Source: UBA6624 sp964507645
Lineage (GTDB): Bacteria; UBP7; UBA6624
Length of the DNA: 5,926 bases
Direction: 5' to 3'
Assembly (NCBI GenBank): GCA_964507645.1
Contig: CAZDPU010000036.1
Location: 1 to 5,926, forward strand
Part shown: in pieces, positions 1 to 5,926 of the stretch
Position numbering within the stretch: position 1 is the first letter of the stretch
How the letters are laid out: each line of letters starts with the position of its first letter
The notes under the pieces: model-generated
What the model saw: only the letters and a program-made list of their open reading frames with translations
Told to the model about the DNA's origin: nothing
Databases searched by the model: none
Program-made: the position numbers and the translations under genes

Positions 1-1
1 C

Positions 2-124
2 TTAGAAGCGATAAAATCCCCTGAAGGATCTGGTGCAAGTATCAACATCTGCCTATTCACAAGTAAAATCTTAAAGAATATTATCCTTCTTTCTGGAATC
101 GAAACTAATGAAAAACACTGGTAA
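2..124 (+). CDS. Possible C-terminal end of an upstream gene (partial, unidentified)
   Basis: This frame is open from the window edge to a TAA at 122-124, giving a 40-residue tail that begins LEAIKSPEGSGASINI and ends ETNEKHW. The other two + frames are closed early (TGA at 22-24, TAG at 3-5), so this is the only + frame that could carry the end of an upstream cistron. It would overlap the exporter start at 108 by 17 nt, which fits the tight packing of every other junction here. Forty codons without a stop can occur by chance even in AT-rich DNA, so coding status is uncertain. The tail is too short to assign. The C-terminus of a lipid A biosynthesis enzyme such as LpxB, or of a Gfo/Idh-type oxidoreductase, would suit the context, but neither is shown by the sequence. 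Confidence 0.35.
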   Translation, partial: LEAIKSPEGSGASINICLFTSKILKNIILLSGIETNEKHW

Positions 125-1895
125 ATTAAATCAAAAAAAGGCAAATGCCTACTTATTCAAAAATTTAAAAGCATTTTTATTTGGTTTTGTGTTGGTTTTT
201 TTAATTGCACAAGTTGCAACTGCATTGAACATATATAGTCTTACATTCCTTCAGGAACTACTTGATGAAGGCCTGGGCAAAGCAAACCCAGACAAAATAA
301 AAACCCTAACCCCGGTGATAGTTCGCCTATGGATAATCTATGGTTTTGTTCTTTATCTTGCAAAATATATGTCAGCCTGGTTCGGAGGGAGTGTTTCAAA
401 AAAATTAAGAATCACAATTTTTGAAAAATTGCTAAAAATCCCTGATTACTGGTTTCAGACTAAAGGACGCCATGGGGACATGCTTACAAGAATGTCAGCT
501 GACATAAACAAAGTTTCAGATTTTTTTACATTAAGAATTTCTGACCTTTTGATCATCCCAATGAAAATAATACTCTCGACAACAGTTCTTTTTCTTGTAG
601 CTCCAAAACTGACTGCTACATTGCTTGTAACTGTGCCGATATTGGCAAAAGTTTTCAAAGTTGGAATTGGAAAAATAAACTATCATGCAGGAAGAATGCA
701 ATTTAAGCTCAGCGAGCTAACAGAAATCACAAGGGAGACGATAGAAGGGATCAAACTTGTTCATTTGTTTCGTGTTCAAAAAAGTTTGGAAAAAAGATTT
801 GAATTAAAGGCAGATGAATTGTTCAAAGCTCATTTGAAAAGTTTTGCTTCAAGAATTTGGCTTGTTCCAACAGTGCATCTAGCTAATGGTTTAATTTTTG
901 GGCTAATTCTTTGGTTGGCCTCTTTGGAAATGCAAAATGGAGGCTTTCTAACAATTTACATCGAATCAAAATACCTGAGTTTCAATGTTGGATCAATAGG
1001 AGGGATAACTGTTTATTTTGCAATATTGGTCACAGGTGTTTTAAGTCCTTCAAAATTATTAGGTCCAATCCTTTCACGTGTTGCAGAAGTTCAGATTTCA
1101 GCAGCAAGATTGTTAGAAATTGAAAATTTGGATGAGGTAAAGGACGATGGAAAGATTGAGGTTTCAAAAAATAATTGCAAAGGGGAAATATTGATTAAAA
1201 ATCTTAATTTTAAATACGATAAAAATAACAAAGGGGTCAAAGGTATAAATCTTTCAATCTCTCCTGGTCAAAAAATATGCATAACAGGCCCTTCAGGAGC
1301 TGGAAAATCAACTTTATTTTCGCTGTTGATTAGGCTTAGAGAAATTGACAAGGGGGAAATTCTTCTAGATGGAAAAAATATCCAAAGTATAAAAATGGAC
1401 TCATTAAGAAGGTTGATTGGATATGTCCCGCAAGAACCTTACCTTTTTTCAACAACAATAAAAGAAAATATATCAATTGGGTCGGACAAATTCTCTGAAG
1501 AAGAAATTGTGGAAGCAAGTAAAAATGCTAACGCTCATAAGTTTATAAAAGAGTTGGATGATGGTTATGAAACAGTAGTTGGAACTGCTGGATCAACACT
1601 GAGCGGAGGACAAAGGCAAAGAATAGCTTTAGCTAGAGCATACCTTCTAAACACCCCTGTGCTTTTATTGGATGAACCTTCTTCTCATCTTGATTCCGAA
1701 AATGTAGAAAAAATAGAATCAGTGATTAAAAAACTCAGCAAAAACAAAACAGTTATAGAGATAACCCACAATAAAGAAAAATTGCTAAACTCAGACTATG
1801 TAATCATGATGCATGATGGAACAATTATTGAATCAGGATTACCAAAAGAACTTAGAAAGAAAAATGGAGCGTTTGCAAAAATAGTCAAAAAATAA
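108..1895 (+). CDS. msbA: MsbA-like ABC exporter (fused permease and ATPase), probable lipid A flippase
   Basis: A 595-residue half-transporter expected to act as an inner-membrane homodimer that flips lipid A core to the periplasmic face using ATP. The N-terminal half has six hydrophobic segments at about 22-44, 68-92, 143-164, 168-185, 251-273 and 297-318, preceded by a basic elbow helix. The C-terminal ATPase is complete: A-loop Tyr370, Walker A GPSGAGKST at 394-402, Q-loop Gln442 in PQEP, signature LSGGQ at 498-502, Walker B ending at Asp522 with catalytic Glu523, D-loop SHLD at 526-529 and H-loop His554. Length matches MsbA (about 580). The kdsB neighbour is the main reason to prefer MsbA over a general lipid or drug exporter. 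The external loop between the last two membrane segments appears about 15 residues longer than in E. coli MsbA. The ATG at 108 has only a weak upstream GGA (95-97), and the basic N-terminus fits the family. Family certain; substrate inferred. Confidence 0.9.
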   Translation: MKNTGKLNQKKANAYLFKNLKAFLFGFVLVFLIAQVATALNIYSLTFLQELLDEGLGKANPDKIKTLTPVIVRLWIIYGFVLYLAKYMSAWFGGSVSKKLRITIFEKLLKIPDYWFQTKGRHGDMLTRMSADINKVSDFFTLRISDLLIIPMKIILSTTVLFLVAPKLTATLLVTVPILAKVFKVGIGKINYHAGRMQFKLSELTEITRETIEGIKLVHLFRVQKSLEKRFELKADELFKAHLKSFASRIWLVPTVHLANGLIFGLILWLASLEMQNGGFLTIYIESKYLSFNVGSIGGITVYFAILVTGVLSPSKLLGPILSRVAEVQISAARLLEIENLDEVKDDGKIEVSKNNCKGEILIKNLNFKYDKNNKGVKGINLSISPGQKICITGPSGAGKSTLFSLLIRLREIDKGEILLDGKNIQSIKMDSLRRLIGYVPQEPYLFSTTIKENISIGSDKFSEEEIVEASKNANAHKFIKELDDGYETVVGTAGSTLSGGQRQRIALARAYLLNTPVLLLDEPSSHLDSENVEKIESVIKKLSKNKTVIEITHNKEKLLNSDYVIMMHDGTIIESGLPKELRKKNGAFAKIVKK

Positions 1896-2648
1896 ATGCC
1901 AAAAAATTTAATCGTAATTCCTGCAAGAATAGGCAGCACTAGGTTTCCAAAGAAAATGCTTCATGAAATACAGGGAAAACCCTTAATTGACTGGACGATA
2001 CTTGCTGCAAAAAAAACTGAAAATACGAAAATTCTAATTGCAACTGATGACAGTGAAATAGCAAAAAGAGCAAAAGCAAATAACACTGAATTCTTAATGA
2101 CTCCTTCGGATATAAAATCTGGTACAGAAAGAGTTTCGTACGTGGTTCAAAAACTTAAATTTGAAGGAAAGATAATAAATTGGCAAGGAGATGAACCCTT
2201 GGTTGAATTTCAGGACATAAACAAACTATTCAAACTGCTTGATAAACATGACATGGTTACTCTTGCAACACTCTATAAAGGAGATCTCAAAAACCAGAAC
2301 AAGGTAAAAGCAAATATAAACAGCAAGATGGAAGCAATTGATTTTTCAAGAGAAAACATATTCCCTCATTCTGATGGAGTTTCACCATCTGGAAAAAGTT
2401 TTTTAAAAAATGAGAAATGGGATCAGTGCTGGGAGCATGTCGGAATTTATGGATACCATTCAAGAGTACTGAAAAAATGGACTAATTCAAAGATGTCAAC
2501 AAGAGAAAGAAAGGAAAAACTTGAACAACTAACGGCCTTGGAGATAGGCTTAAAGATAGGAGTTGAAATAATCAAATCCTCGCCTGTAGGAATAAACACA
2601 ATTGAAGATGTTGGCAATCTTGGAAAACTGAAAGCCCGAAAGGAATAA
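1896..2648 (+). CDS. kdsB: 3-deoxy-manno-octulosonate cytidylyltransferase (CMP-Kdo synthetase), divergent
   Basis: A 250-residue cytosolic nucleotidyltransferase that would couple CTP and Kdo to give CMP-Kdo, the donor for adding Kdo to lipid A. E. coli KdsB is 248 residues. Family motifs run in order: N-terminal PARIGSTRFPKK (9-20) for the nucleotide, ATDD (49-52), KSGTER (74-79), NWQGDEP (95-101) with metal-binding Asp99, FSR (150-152), HVGIYGY (181-187) and KLEQLTAL (208-215). Several normally conserved positions differ. The usual LPGKP is FPKKM, the NPN-VKVV stretch is QNKVKANI (134-141), and the C-terminal VDTPEDL is INTIEDV, putting Asn234 where E. coli has the magnesium ligand Asp235. 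The ATG follows the exporter TAA with no gap and no clear ribosome binding site, so translation is probably coupled. No lpxK lies between, unlike the E. coli msbA-lpxK-kdsB order. It could instead activate a Kdo analogue. Confidence 0.9.
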   Translation: MPKNLIVIPARIGSTRFPKKMLHEIQGKPLIDWTILAAKKTENTKILIATDDSEIAKRAKANNTEFLMTPSDIKSGTERVSYVVQKLKFEGKIINWQGDEPLVEFQDINKLFKLLDKHDMVTLATLYKGDLKNQNKVKANINSKMEAIDFSRENIFPHSDGVSPSGKSFLKNEKWDQCWEHVGIYGYHSRVLKKWTNSKMSTRERKEKLEQLTALEIGLKIGVEIIKSSPVGINTIEDVGNLGKLKARKE

Positions 2649-2653
2649 AAGTT

Positions 2654-2671
2654 ATGATAGTAGCCTTATGA
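2654..2671 (+). other. Possible 5-codon leader minicistron (MIVAL) overlapping the TolC-like start
   Basis: An AGGA at 2641-2644 sits 9 nt before ATG 2654, ideal spacing for a ribosome binding site. The frame reads ATG ATA GTA GCC TTA TGA. Its stop (2669-2671) overlaps the TolC-like start codon (2668-2670) as ATGA, the typical arrangement for termination-reinitiation. The TolC-like ATG has no Shine-Dalgarno at normal distance of its own. This may be chance in so short a stretch. Confidence 0.3.
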
Positions 2672-4059
2672 AGTTTTTTCTAATACTAGCGTCTCTCCTC
2701 TTTAGCGAAATCCAAGCTCATGAAAATCTAAGCTACAAAGATGTTATAAAAATTTCTCTTGAAAATAGTCCTGGGTATCTTCAAAACCTTCTAAGCTATG
2801 AAAACAGCCTGAACGAGTGGGAAAAATCAAGGAACGAATTCACCATCAAACCCGACTTGGGATTTTCTTTAGTAGACTCTGAAGGGTCACCTAGAAACGA
2901 ATCTCTCAACGCTGGTTTCACTTTAGATACAGTCTATTTAGGAGATTTTTCAATTTCTTACAACTTGAACCACTGCAATGTCTGGAGCATGGGAAGTTGT
3001 CAAGATTCTCAAAATTACGGCACTTCAGGAAGTTTTACCTGGGATATACCTTTGGGAAAAGGTTCTGGCTTAGATATGAAAACAAGCTCCTTGAAAAGAA
3101 GTAACTGGAGCCTAGAGGAGTCGGAGATTAATCTTTTTAAAAATAAACAAAACACAATATCTTCAGCTGTTCAATTATGGCTGGGCTTAAGAAACTCTCT
3201 TCAACAACTAGAGATAAGAAAACAAAATCTTGAAAATAGTGAAGAGTTTTTAAGGCAACAAACAGTTAAACTGAACTTGGAACTAATAGCAAAATCAGCA
3301 TTAACACAATCAGCCTATCAAAGAGATCAATCGAAACTGTCTCTTTTAAGTGCTGAGGAAAGTGTTGAATCATCATGGGAAAATCTAAATATTCATCTTG
3401 GTTTTGAAACCAGTCTAAGGGGAAACTTGAATGAAATCCTTCCTCCAGCACCAAGGGAAATACCCAACCTGGAAGAACCTTTAAAAAACCTTGCTAAATA
3501 CTCGACTGCCAGACTTGCAGAAATCAGCCTCAGCAAAAGTAAGTTAAGCCTTGAGGAAGCCAAAGACAATATGAAATGGGGTATATCTCTGATAAATAGA
3601 GCATCAGGAGATGGAGACAGTGATTCTTTTGGATACATGACAGACAACAACAACACCCATACAGCAACAATAAGCATTGACATACCTCTTGACAGGAGGT
3701 CTGAAAAAATTAATTTGGAAAATGCAAAAAACAATTATGCATCTGCAAAAATCTCACATGACGAAAAAATTAAAAACTTCACACTAGACTTAACATCAAA
3801 CCACAGATTGATTGAAAAAAGAATCAGGGAACTCGAATTGCAAGAGTCAGCTTTCCAACTAGCAACAGAAACATACAACACAACCTTAAGAGGCTATCAG
3901 GGAGGGTTGAACTCCCTTCAAGACTACCTAACTGCAGAGTCATCCTTGGTTAATGCACAACTGGGCGTAACAAATGCTGAAGAAACCCTCAGAAACGCTT
4001 GGATCCAATGGTGGAAGCTAACAGATGAAGATTTAGGAAAAATTTTTCTGGAGGAATAG
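2668..4059 (+). CDS. TolC-family outer-membrane efflux protein
   Basis: A 463-residue precursor. Residues 1-17 form a short signal peptide (Lys2, then a hydrophobic core) with a likely signal peptidase I site after IQA, leaving a mature protein starting HENLSY. The opening helix LSYKDVIKISLENSPGY is typical of outer-membrane efflux proteins. Two repeats follow: beta-hairpin stretches at about 62-128 and 303-341, the latter closing in IDIPLDRRSE, each followed by long polar helices (about 150-245 and 343-450). The second helical run carries the familiar NTTLRGYQGGLNSLQDYLTA stretch (404-423). Three copies should form a 12-strand outer-membrane barrel and periplasmic tunnel. It immediately precedes the adaptor and ATPase genes, so it is probably their dedicated exit duct. 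Two cysteines (103 and 111) lie in the first beta region and could form a disulfide. Start choice rests on the signal peptide, because no ribosome binding site lies close to this ATG. Family certain; substrate unknown. Confidence 0.92.
   Translation: MKFFLILASLLFSEIQAHENLSYKDVIKISLENSPGYLQNLLSYENSLNEWEKSRNEFTIKPDLGFSLVDSEGSPRNESLNAGFTLDTVYLGDFSISYNLNHCNVWSMGSCQDSQNYGTSGSFTWDIPLGKGSGLDMKTSSLKRSNWSLEESEINLFKNKQNTISSAVQLWLGLRNSLQQLEIRKQNLENSEEFLRQQTVKLNLELIAKSALTQSAYQRDQSKLSLLSAEESVESSWENLNIHLGFETSLRGNLNEILPPAPREIPNLEEPLKNLAKYSTARLAEISLSKSKLSLEEAKDNMKWGISLINRASGDGDSDSFGYMTDNNNTHTATISIDIPLDRRSEKINLENAKNNYASAKISHDEKIKNFTLDLTSNHRLIEKRIRELELQESAFQLATETYNTTLRGYQGGLNSLQDYLTAESSLVNAQLGVTNAEETLRNAWIQWWKLTDEDLGKIFLEE
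4050..4054 (+). promoter_or_regulatory. Strong Shine-Dalgarno (GGAGG) for the adaptor gene
   Basis: GGAGG ends 8 nt before ATG 4063 and lies inside the last codons of the TolC-like gene. It is the clearest ribosome binding site in the window and fixes the adaptor start. It also suggests the adaptor is translated independently, whereas neighbouring genes look coupled. Confidence 0.8.
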
Positions 4060-4062
4060 AAA

Positions 4063-5649
4063 ATGACAGGAATAATAAAAACATTTAAAAAATTTAAGGT
4101 ATTGCACTTTGTAATACTAGCCTTGGGGATATTTGTATTGGTTTCAAGATCAAACAACTCCCAAGCCAAAATCACAGACACCTTTCCTTCTGTTCAATCA
4201 AAACAGGAAAGAATGGAAATTTCCTTGGATCTCATAGGAGAACTCCAAAGCCTGAACCATGATTACGTTTATCCAAAAATATGGAATGGGAGGATTGCTT
4301 ATCTTAGACCGGAAGGCTTTGTTAAAGAGGGAGAAGTAGTTTTAACCTTTGAAACAAAAGGCATAGAAGATGAACTGAAGCAAAGTCAGGAACAACTTGA
4401 AAGTGCTATTTACGCATTGGAGAATTTGAAAGAATCTATCGAACTTCAAAGAGTTCAATCAGATAACAATCTGGAAATGGCGCAAAAAAACCTTGAAAAT
4501 GCAGAAACAAACTACCAAAGAAGAAAAACAGAGATTGAAGAAGGCATAAGGCCTGCAATAGATTTAGCTCAATCAGAAATCAGCCTTTTACAAGCTCAAC
4601 AATCTTTGGAAGAATCTGAATTGAGCTTGAAAACAAGGGAAAATCAATGGGAACTTGACCTTATAGATAAACAAAAAACAATAGATTACAGAAAGGAAAA
4701 AGTGGAAGAAAAAACTGAAGATTTAGCAAATGGAACAATATATGCGCACAAAGATGGTTTAATGATTCATAACGAGGGGTGGTTTGGGCAGGTAAGAAAA
4801 TACCAGGAAGGAGACGAAACGAGAAAAGATCGACCCATACTAGACTTTCCTGCAATAACAGATTTTATCGTTAGGGTAAAAATAAACGAAAGAGACCTTT
4901 ACAAAGTAAAGGTCGGACAGACTGCACTAATTACAATTGATGCTGTTCCTGGAAAAATCTTTGAAGGCAAGCTAAATAAAATTGCTGATATAGCATCAAG
5001 CGATATGGGCACAAGCTCAATCACTTTTTCAGCTCAAGGAGAATCAAAAGGTTTTGCAGCTGAAATATTGCTCTCTAAACCAGAAGAAGACATAGAGGTA
5101 AAAAACCAAGAAAAAAATGACTCACTGCAAATAAGAGAGGCAAGAAGATCTCAAAACTCCGAAATGCCTGATTTTGTCAAAGAGAGAATGCAGGAAGAAG
5201 GAATGACTCAAGAAGATTTTCAAAAAAGAATGAATAGCTGGGGTGAAACAGAAGAACCTTCTAAAGAGAATGAGGAAAATGATGATTTTTCAAACCTGAG
5301 ACCTGGAATGACGTCTCTTACAAGGATTATTTTAGAGGTTATTGAAGGTGCAATAATTCTTCCAAGATCTGCTATTTTCATAGACGAAGGACAAACTGTG
5401 GTTTATAGAGTTGTAAATAACAGCTGGGAAAAAGTCATAGTCAACCTTGGAGCTGTAACTCCACAGGAAGCACAGATAAAATCAGGAGTTTCCAATGGTG
5501 AAACTTTCCTTATAGTAGCTCCCGAAGAAGGTGCCATAAGCACAGCAATTGAGAGTGCCAAAAAAGAAGATAGCTCCGGTTTTTCAGGAGGCATGCCTCA
5601 GGGAAGCTGGGGTGGTGGCGGAAAGGGTGGCGGTCGTGGCGGAAAATGA
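4063..5649 (+). CDS. macA: MacA-like periplasmic adaptor (HlyD/RND membrane-fusion family) with insertion and Gly-rich tail
   Basis: A 528-residue adaptor, much longer than E. coli MacA (371), that would bridge an inner-membrane MacB-like permease to the TolC-like duct. A short cytoplasmic basic start is followed by one membrane anchor (about 13-28), with no lipobox. The two halves of the lipoyl-like domain are at about 55-100 and 223-265, with VYPKIWNGRIAYL and TIYAHKDGLMI. Between them a charged, Glu/Gln-rich helical hairpin (about 102-221) should dock on TolC. A beta-barrel domain follows (VRVKINERDLYKVKVGQ, 270-286), then LRPGMTSLTRI (412-422) and a membrane-proximal domain (430-490). The barrel is interrupted by a highly charged insertion at about 340-409. 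The C-terminus is Gly-rich (509-528). Only 3 nt separate it from the TolC-like gene, and its stop overlaps the next ATG. Family is secure; MacA rather than another ABC-linked adaptor is inferred from the downstream ATPase. Confidence 0.88.
   Translation: MTGIIKTFKKFKVLHFVILALGIFVLVSRSNNSQAKITDTFPSVQSKQERMEISLDLIGELQSLNHDYVYPKIWNGRIAYLRPEGFVKEGEVVLTFETKGIEDELKQSQEQLESAIYALENLKESIELQRVQSDNNLEMAQKNLENAETNYQRRKTEIEEGIRPAIDLAQSEISLLQAQQSLEESELSLKTRENQWELDLIDKQKTIDYRKEKVEEKTEDLANGTIYAHKDGLMIHNEGWFGQVRKYQEGDETRKDRPILDFPAITDFIVRVKINERDLYKVKVGQTALITIDAVPGKIFEGKLNKIADIASSDMGTSSITFSAQGESKGFAAEILLSKPEEDIEVKNQEKNDSLQIREARRSQNSEMPDFVKERMQEEGMTQEDFQKRMNSWGETEEPSKENEENDDFSNLRPGMTSLTRIILEVIEGAIILPRSAIFIDEGQTVVYRVVNNSWEKVIVNLGAVTPQEAQIKSGVSNGETFLIVAPEEGAISTAIESAKKEDSSGFSGGMPQGSWGGGGKGGGRGGK
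5615..5642 (+). repeat. G-rich stretch with three GTGGCGG copies at the 3' end of the adaptor gene
   Basis: GTGGCGG occurs at 5615-5621, 5627-5633 and 5636-5642, encoding the Gly-rich adaptor tail with GGT and GGC codons in an otherwise A-rich region where GGA is common for Gly. It ends 3 nt before the overlapping ATG of the MacB-like gene, so G-tract RNA structure or base pairing with the ribosome could affect that start. The repeat is short and may simply reflect a low-complexity protein tail. Confidence 0.6.
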
Positions 5650-5926
5650 CAAATGTTGTAAATTTGGAAAAGGTTTACAAAACCTACATCCTTGGTGAAA
5701 TAGAAGTTCCCGTACTGAAAGGAGTTGATTTAAAAATAAAGCAGGGGGAATGGGTTTCTTTGATGGGGCCTTCAGGTTCAGGAAAAACAACCTTAATGAA
5801 TATAGTTGGATTGCTGGATACCCCAACAAAAGGAAGCTACCTTTTAAATGAACAAGAAGTTTCGAGAAAAAATGATGACAGTTTATCAGACTTGAGAAAT
5901 AACCATATTGGCTTTGTTTTTCAAAC
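5646..5926 (+). CDS. macB: MacB-like ABC transporter ATP-binding domain (5' part, cut by the window end)
   Basis: The start ATG overlaps the adaptor stop as ATGA, and 93 complete codons are visible. The protein opens VVNLEKVYKTY (4-14; Tyr14 is the likely A-loop aromatic), then VLKGVDLKI, Walker A GPSGSGKTT (41-49), NIVGLLDTPTKGSY (52-65) and IGFVFQ with Q-loop Gln93. The LxxVxKxY, GLLDxPTxG and RNxxIGFVFQ patterns are typical of the MacB/LolD/FtsE group of ATPases. The preceding TolC-like and MacA-like genes favour MacB, in which this domain energises a permease with a large periplasmic domain. Whether the permease is fused, as in E. coli MacB, or encoded by a separate gene cannot be seen. 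The signature motif, Walker B and membrane part lie beyond the window. LolD is the main alternative, less likely next to an adaptor and duct. Confidence 0.88.
   Translation, partial: MTNVVNLEKVYKTYILGEIEVPVLKGVDLKIKQGEWVSLMGPSGSGKTTLMNIVGLLDTPTKGSYLLNEQEVSRKNDDSLSDLRNNHIGFVFQ

Larger units (their letters stand above)
108..5926 (+). other. Probable single operon: LPS module followed by tripartite efflux module
   Basis: The five genes share one strand, with junctions of 0, 19, 3 and -4 nt. I find no convincing promoter or hairpin terminator in any junction, and the junctions are too short for a typical one. A promoter inside a coding region cannot be excluded, so the efflux genes might also have their own transcript. 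Base composition looks uniform across the set, apart from the G-rich adaptor tail, giving no sign of recent transfer of either module. Confidence 0.6.

Noticed and set aside
1..107. Promoter search upstream of the exporter
   Set aside because: AT-rich hexamer-like pieces exist, but none pair convincingly at 16-18 nt, and the likely overlap with an upstream gene argues against a promoter here.
911..1123. A second + strand frame inside the exporter
   Set aside because: It overlaps membrane-helix coding sequence in another frame, with an odd composition (many Cys, Arg, Asn) and no signal of its own.
2009..2016. Run of eight A within kdsB as a possible phase-variation or slippage site
   Set aside because: A-runs of this size are expected in such AT-rich coding DNA, and the frame reads cleanly through (Ala-Lys-Lys-Thr) with family motifs on both sides.
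3393..3734. Open frame of 113 codons on the - strand inside the TolC-like gene
   Set aside because: It lies wholly antisense to a well-supported gene, its translation shows no family motif, and it arises from the codon pattern of the + strand gene.
3924..4181. - strand open frame spanning the junction of the TolC-like and adaptor genes
   Set aside because: Antisense to two clearly coding regions, with no recognisable domain.
5584..5829. - strand open frame across the adaptor end and MacB-like start
   Set aside because: It opposes the Walker A coding region of the MacB-like gene. The + strand reading has strong family motifs and this one has none.

Overview
This is a low-GC (roughly mid-30s % by eye) stretch from a diderm, LPS-making Gram-negative bacterium. 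A CMP-Kdo synthetase homologue (kdsB) next to an MsbA-like ABC exporter marks the outer-membrane lipid A/Kdo pathway. A TolC-family outer-membrane protein and a MacA-like adaptor confirm a two-membrane envelope. Nothing in the sequence fixes the lineage. A free-living, low-GC proteobacterium or a relative is plausible, but that is a guess.

Layout, all on the + strand and almost without gaps: (i) 1-124, an open frame that may be the tail of an upstream gene, overlapping the next start by 17 nt; (ii) 108-1895, an MsbA-type exporter; (iii) 1896-2648, kdsB, whose ATG directly follows the exporter stop; (iv) 2668-4059, a TolC-family outer-membrane channel after a 19-nt gap holding a possible 5-codon minicistron; (v) 4063-5649, a MacA-like periplasmic adaptor after a 3-nt gap with a strong Shine-Dalgarno; (vi) 5646 to the window end, the first 93 codons of a MacB-like ATPase, overlapping the adaptor stop as ATGA. 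No promoter, terminator, tRNA, rRNA, CRISPR or mobile element was recognised. No stretch over 300 bases lacks a gene.

The spacing suggests one transcript joining two modules. The first flips lipid A core across the inner membrane and activates Kdo (or a related sugar acid) for attachment to lipid A. The second is a complete tripartite MacAB-TolC-like efflux system: outer-membrane duct, adaptor and ABC permease. The families are common. The points worth a second look are in the details: a CMP-Kdo synthetase with Asn at a normally Asp metal-ligand position, an adaptor with a charged insertion of about 70 residues and a Gly-rich tail, a longer external loop in the exporter, and apparent translational coupling at several junctions. 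I see no strong evidence for a wholly new system.
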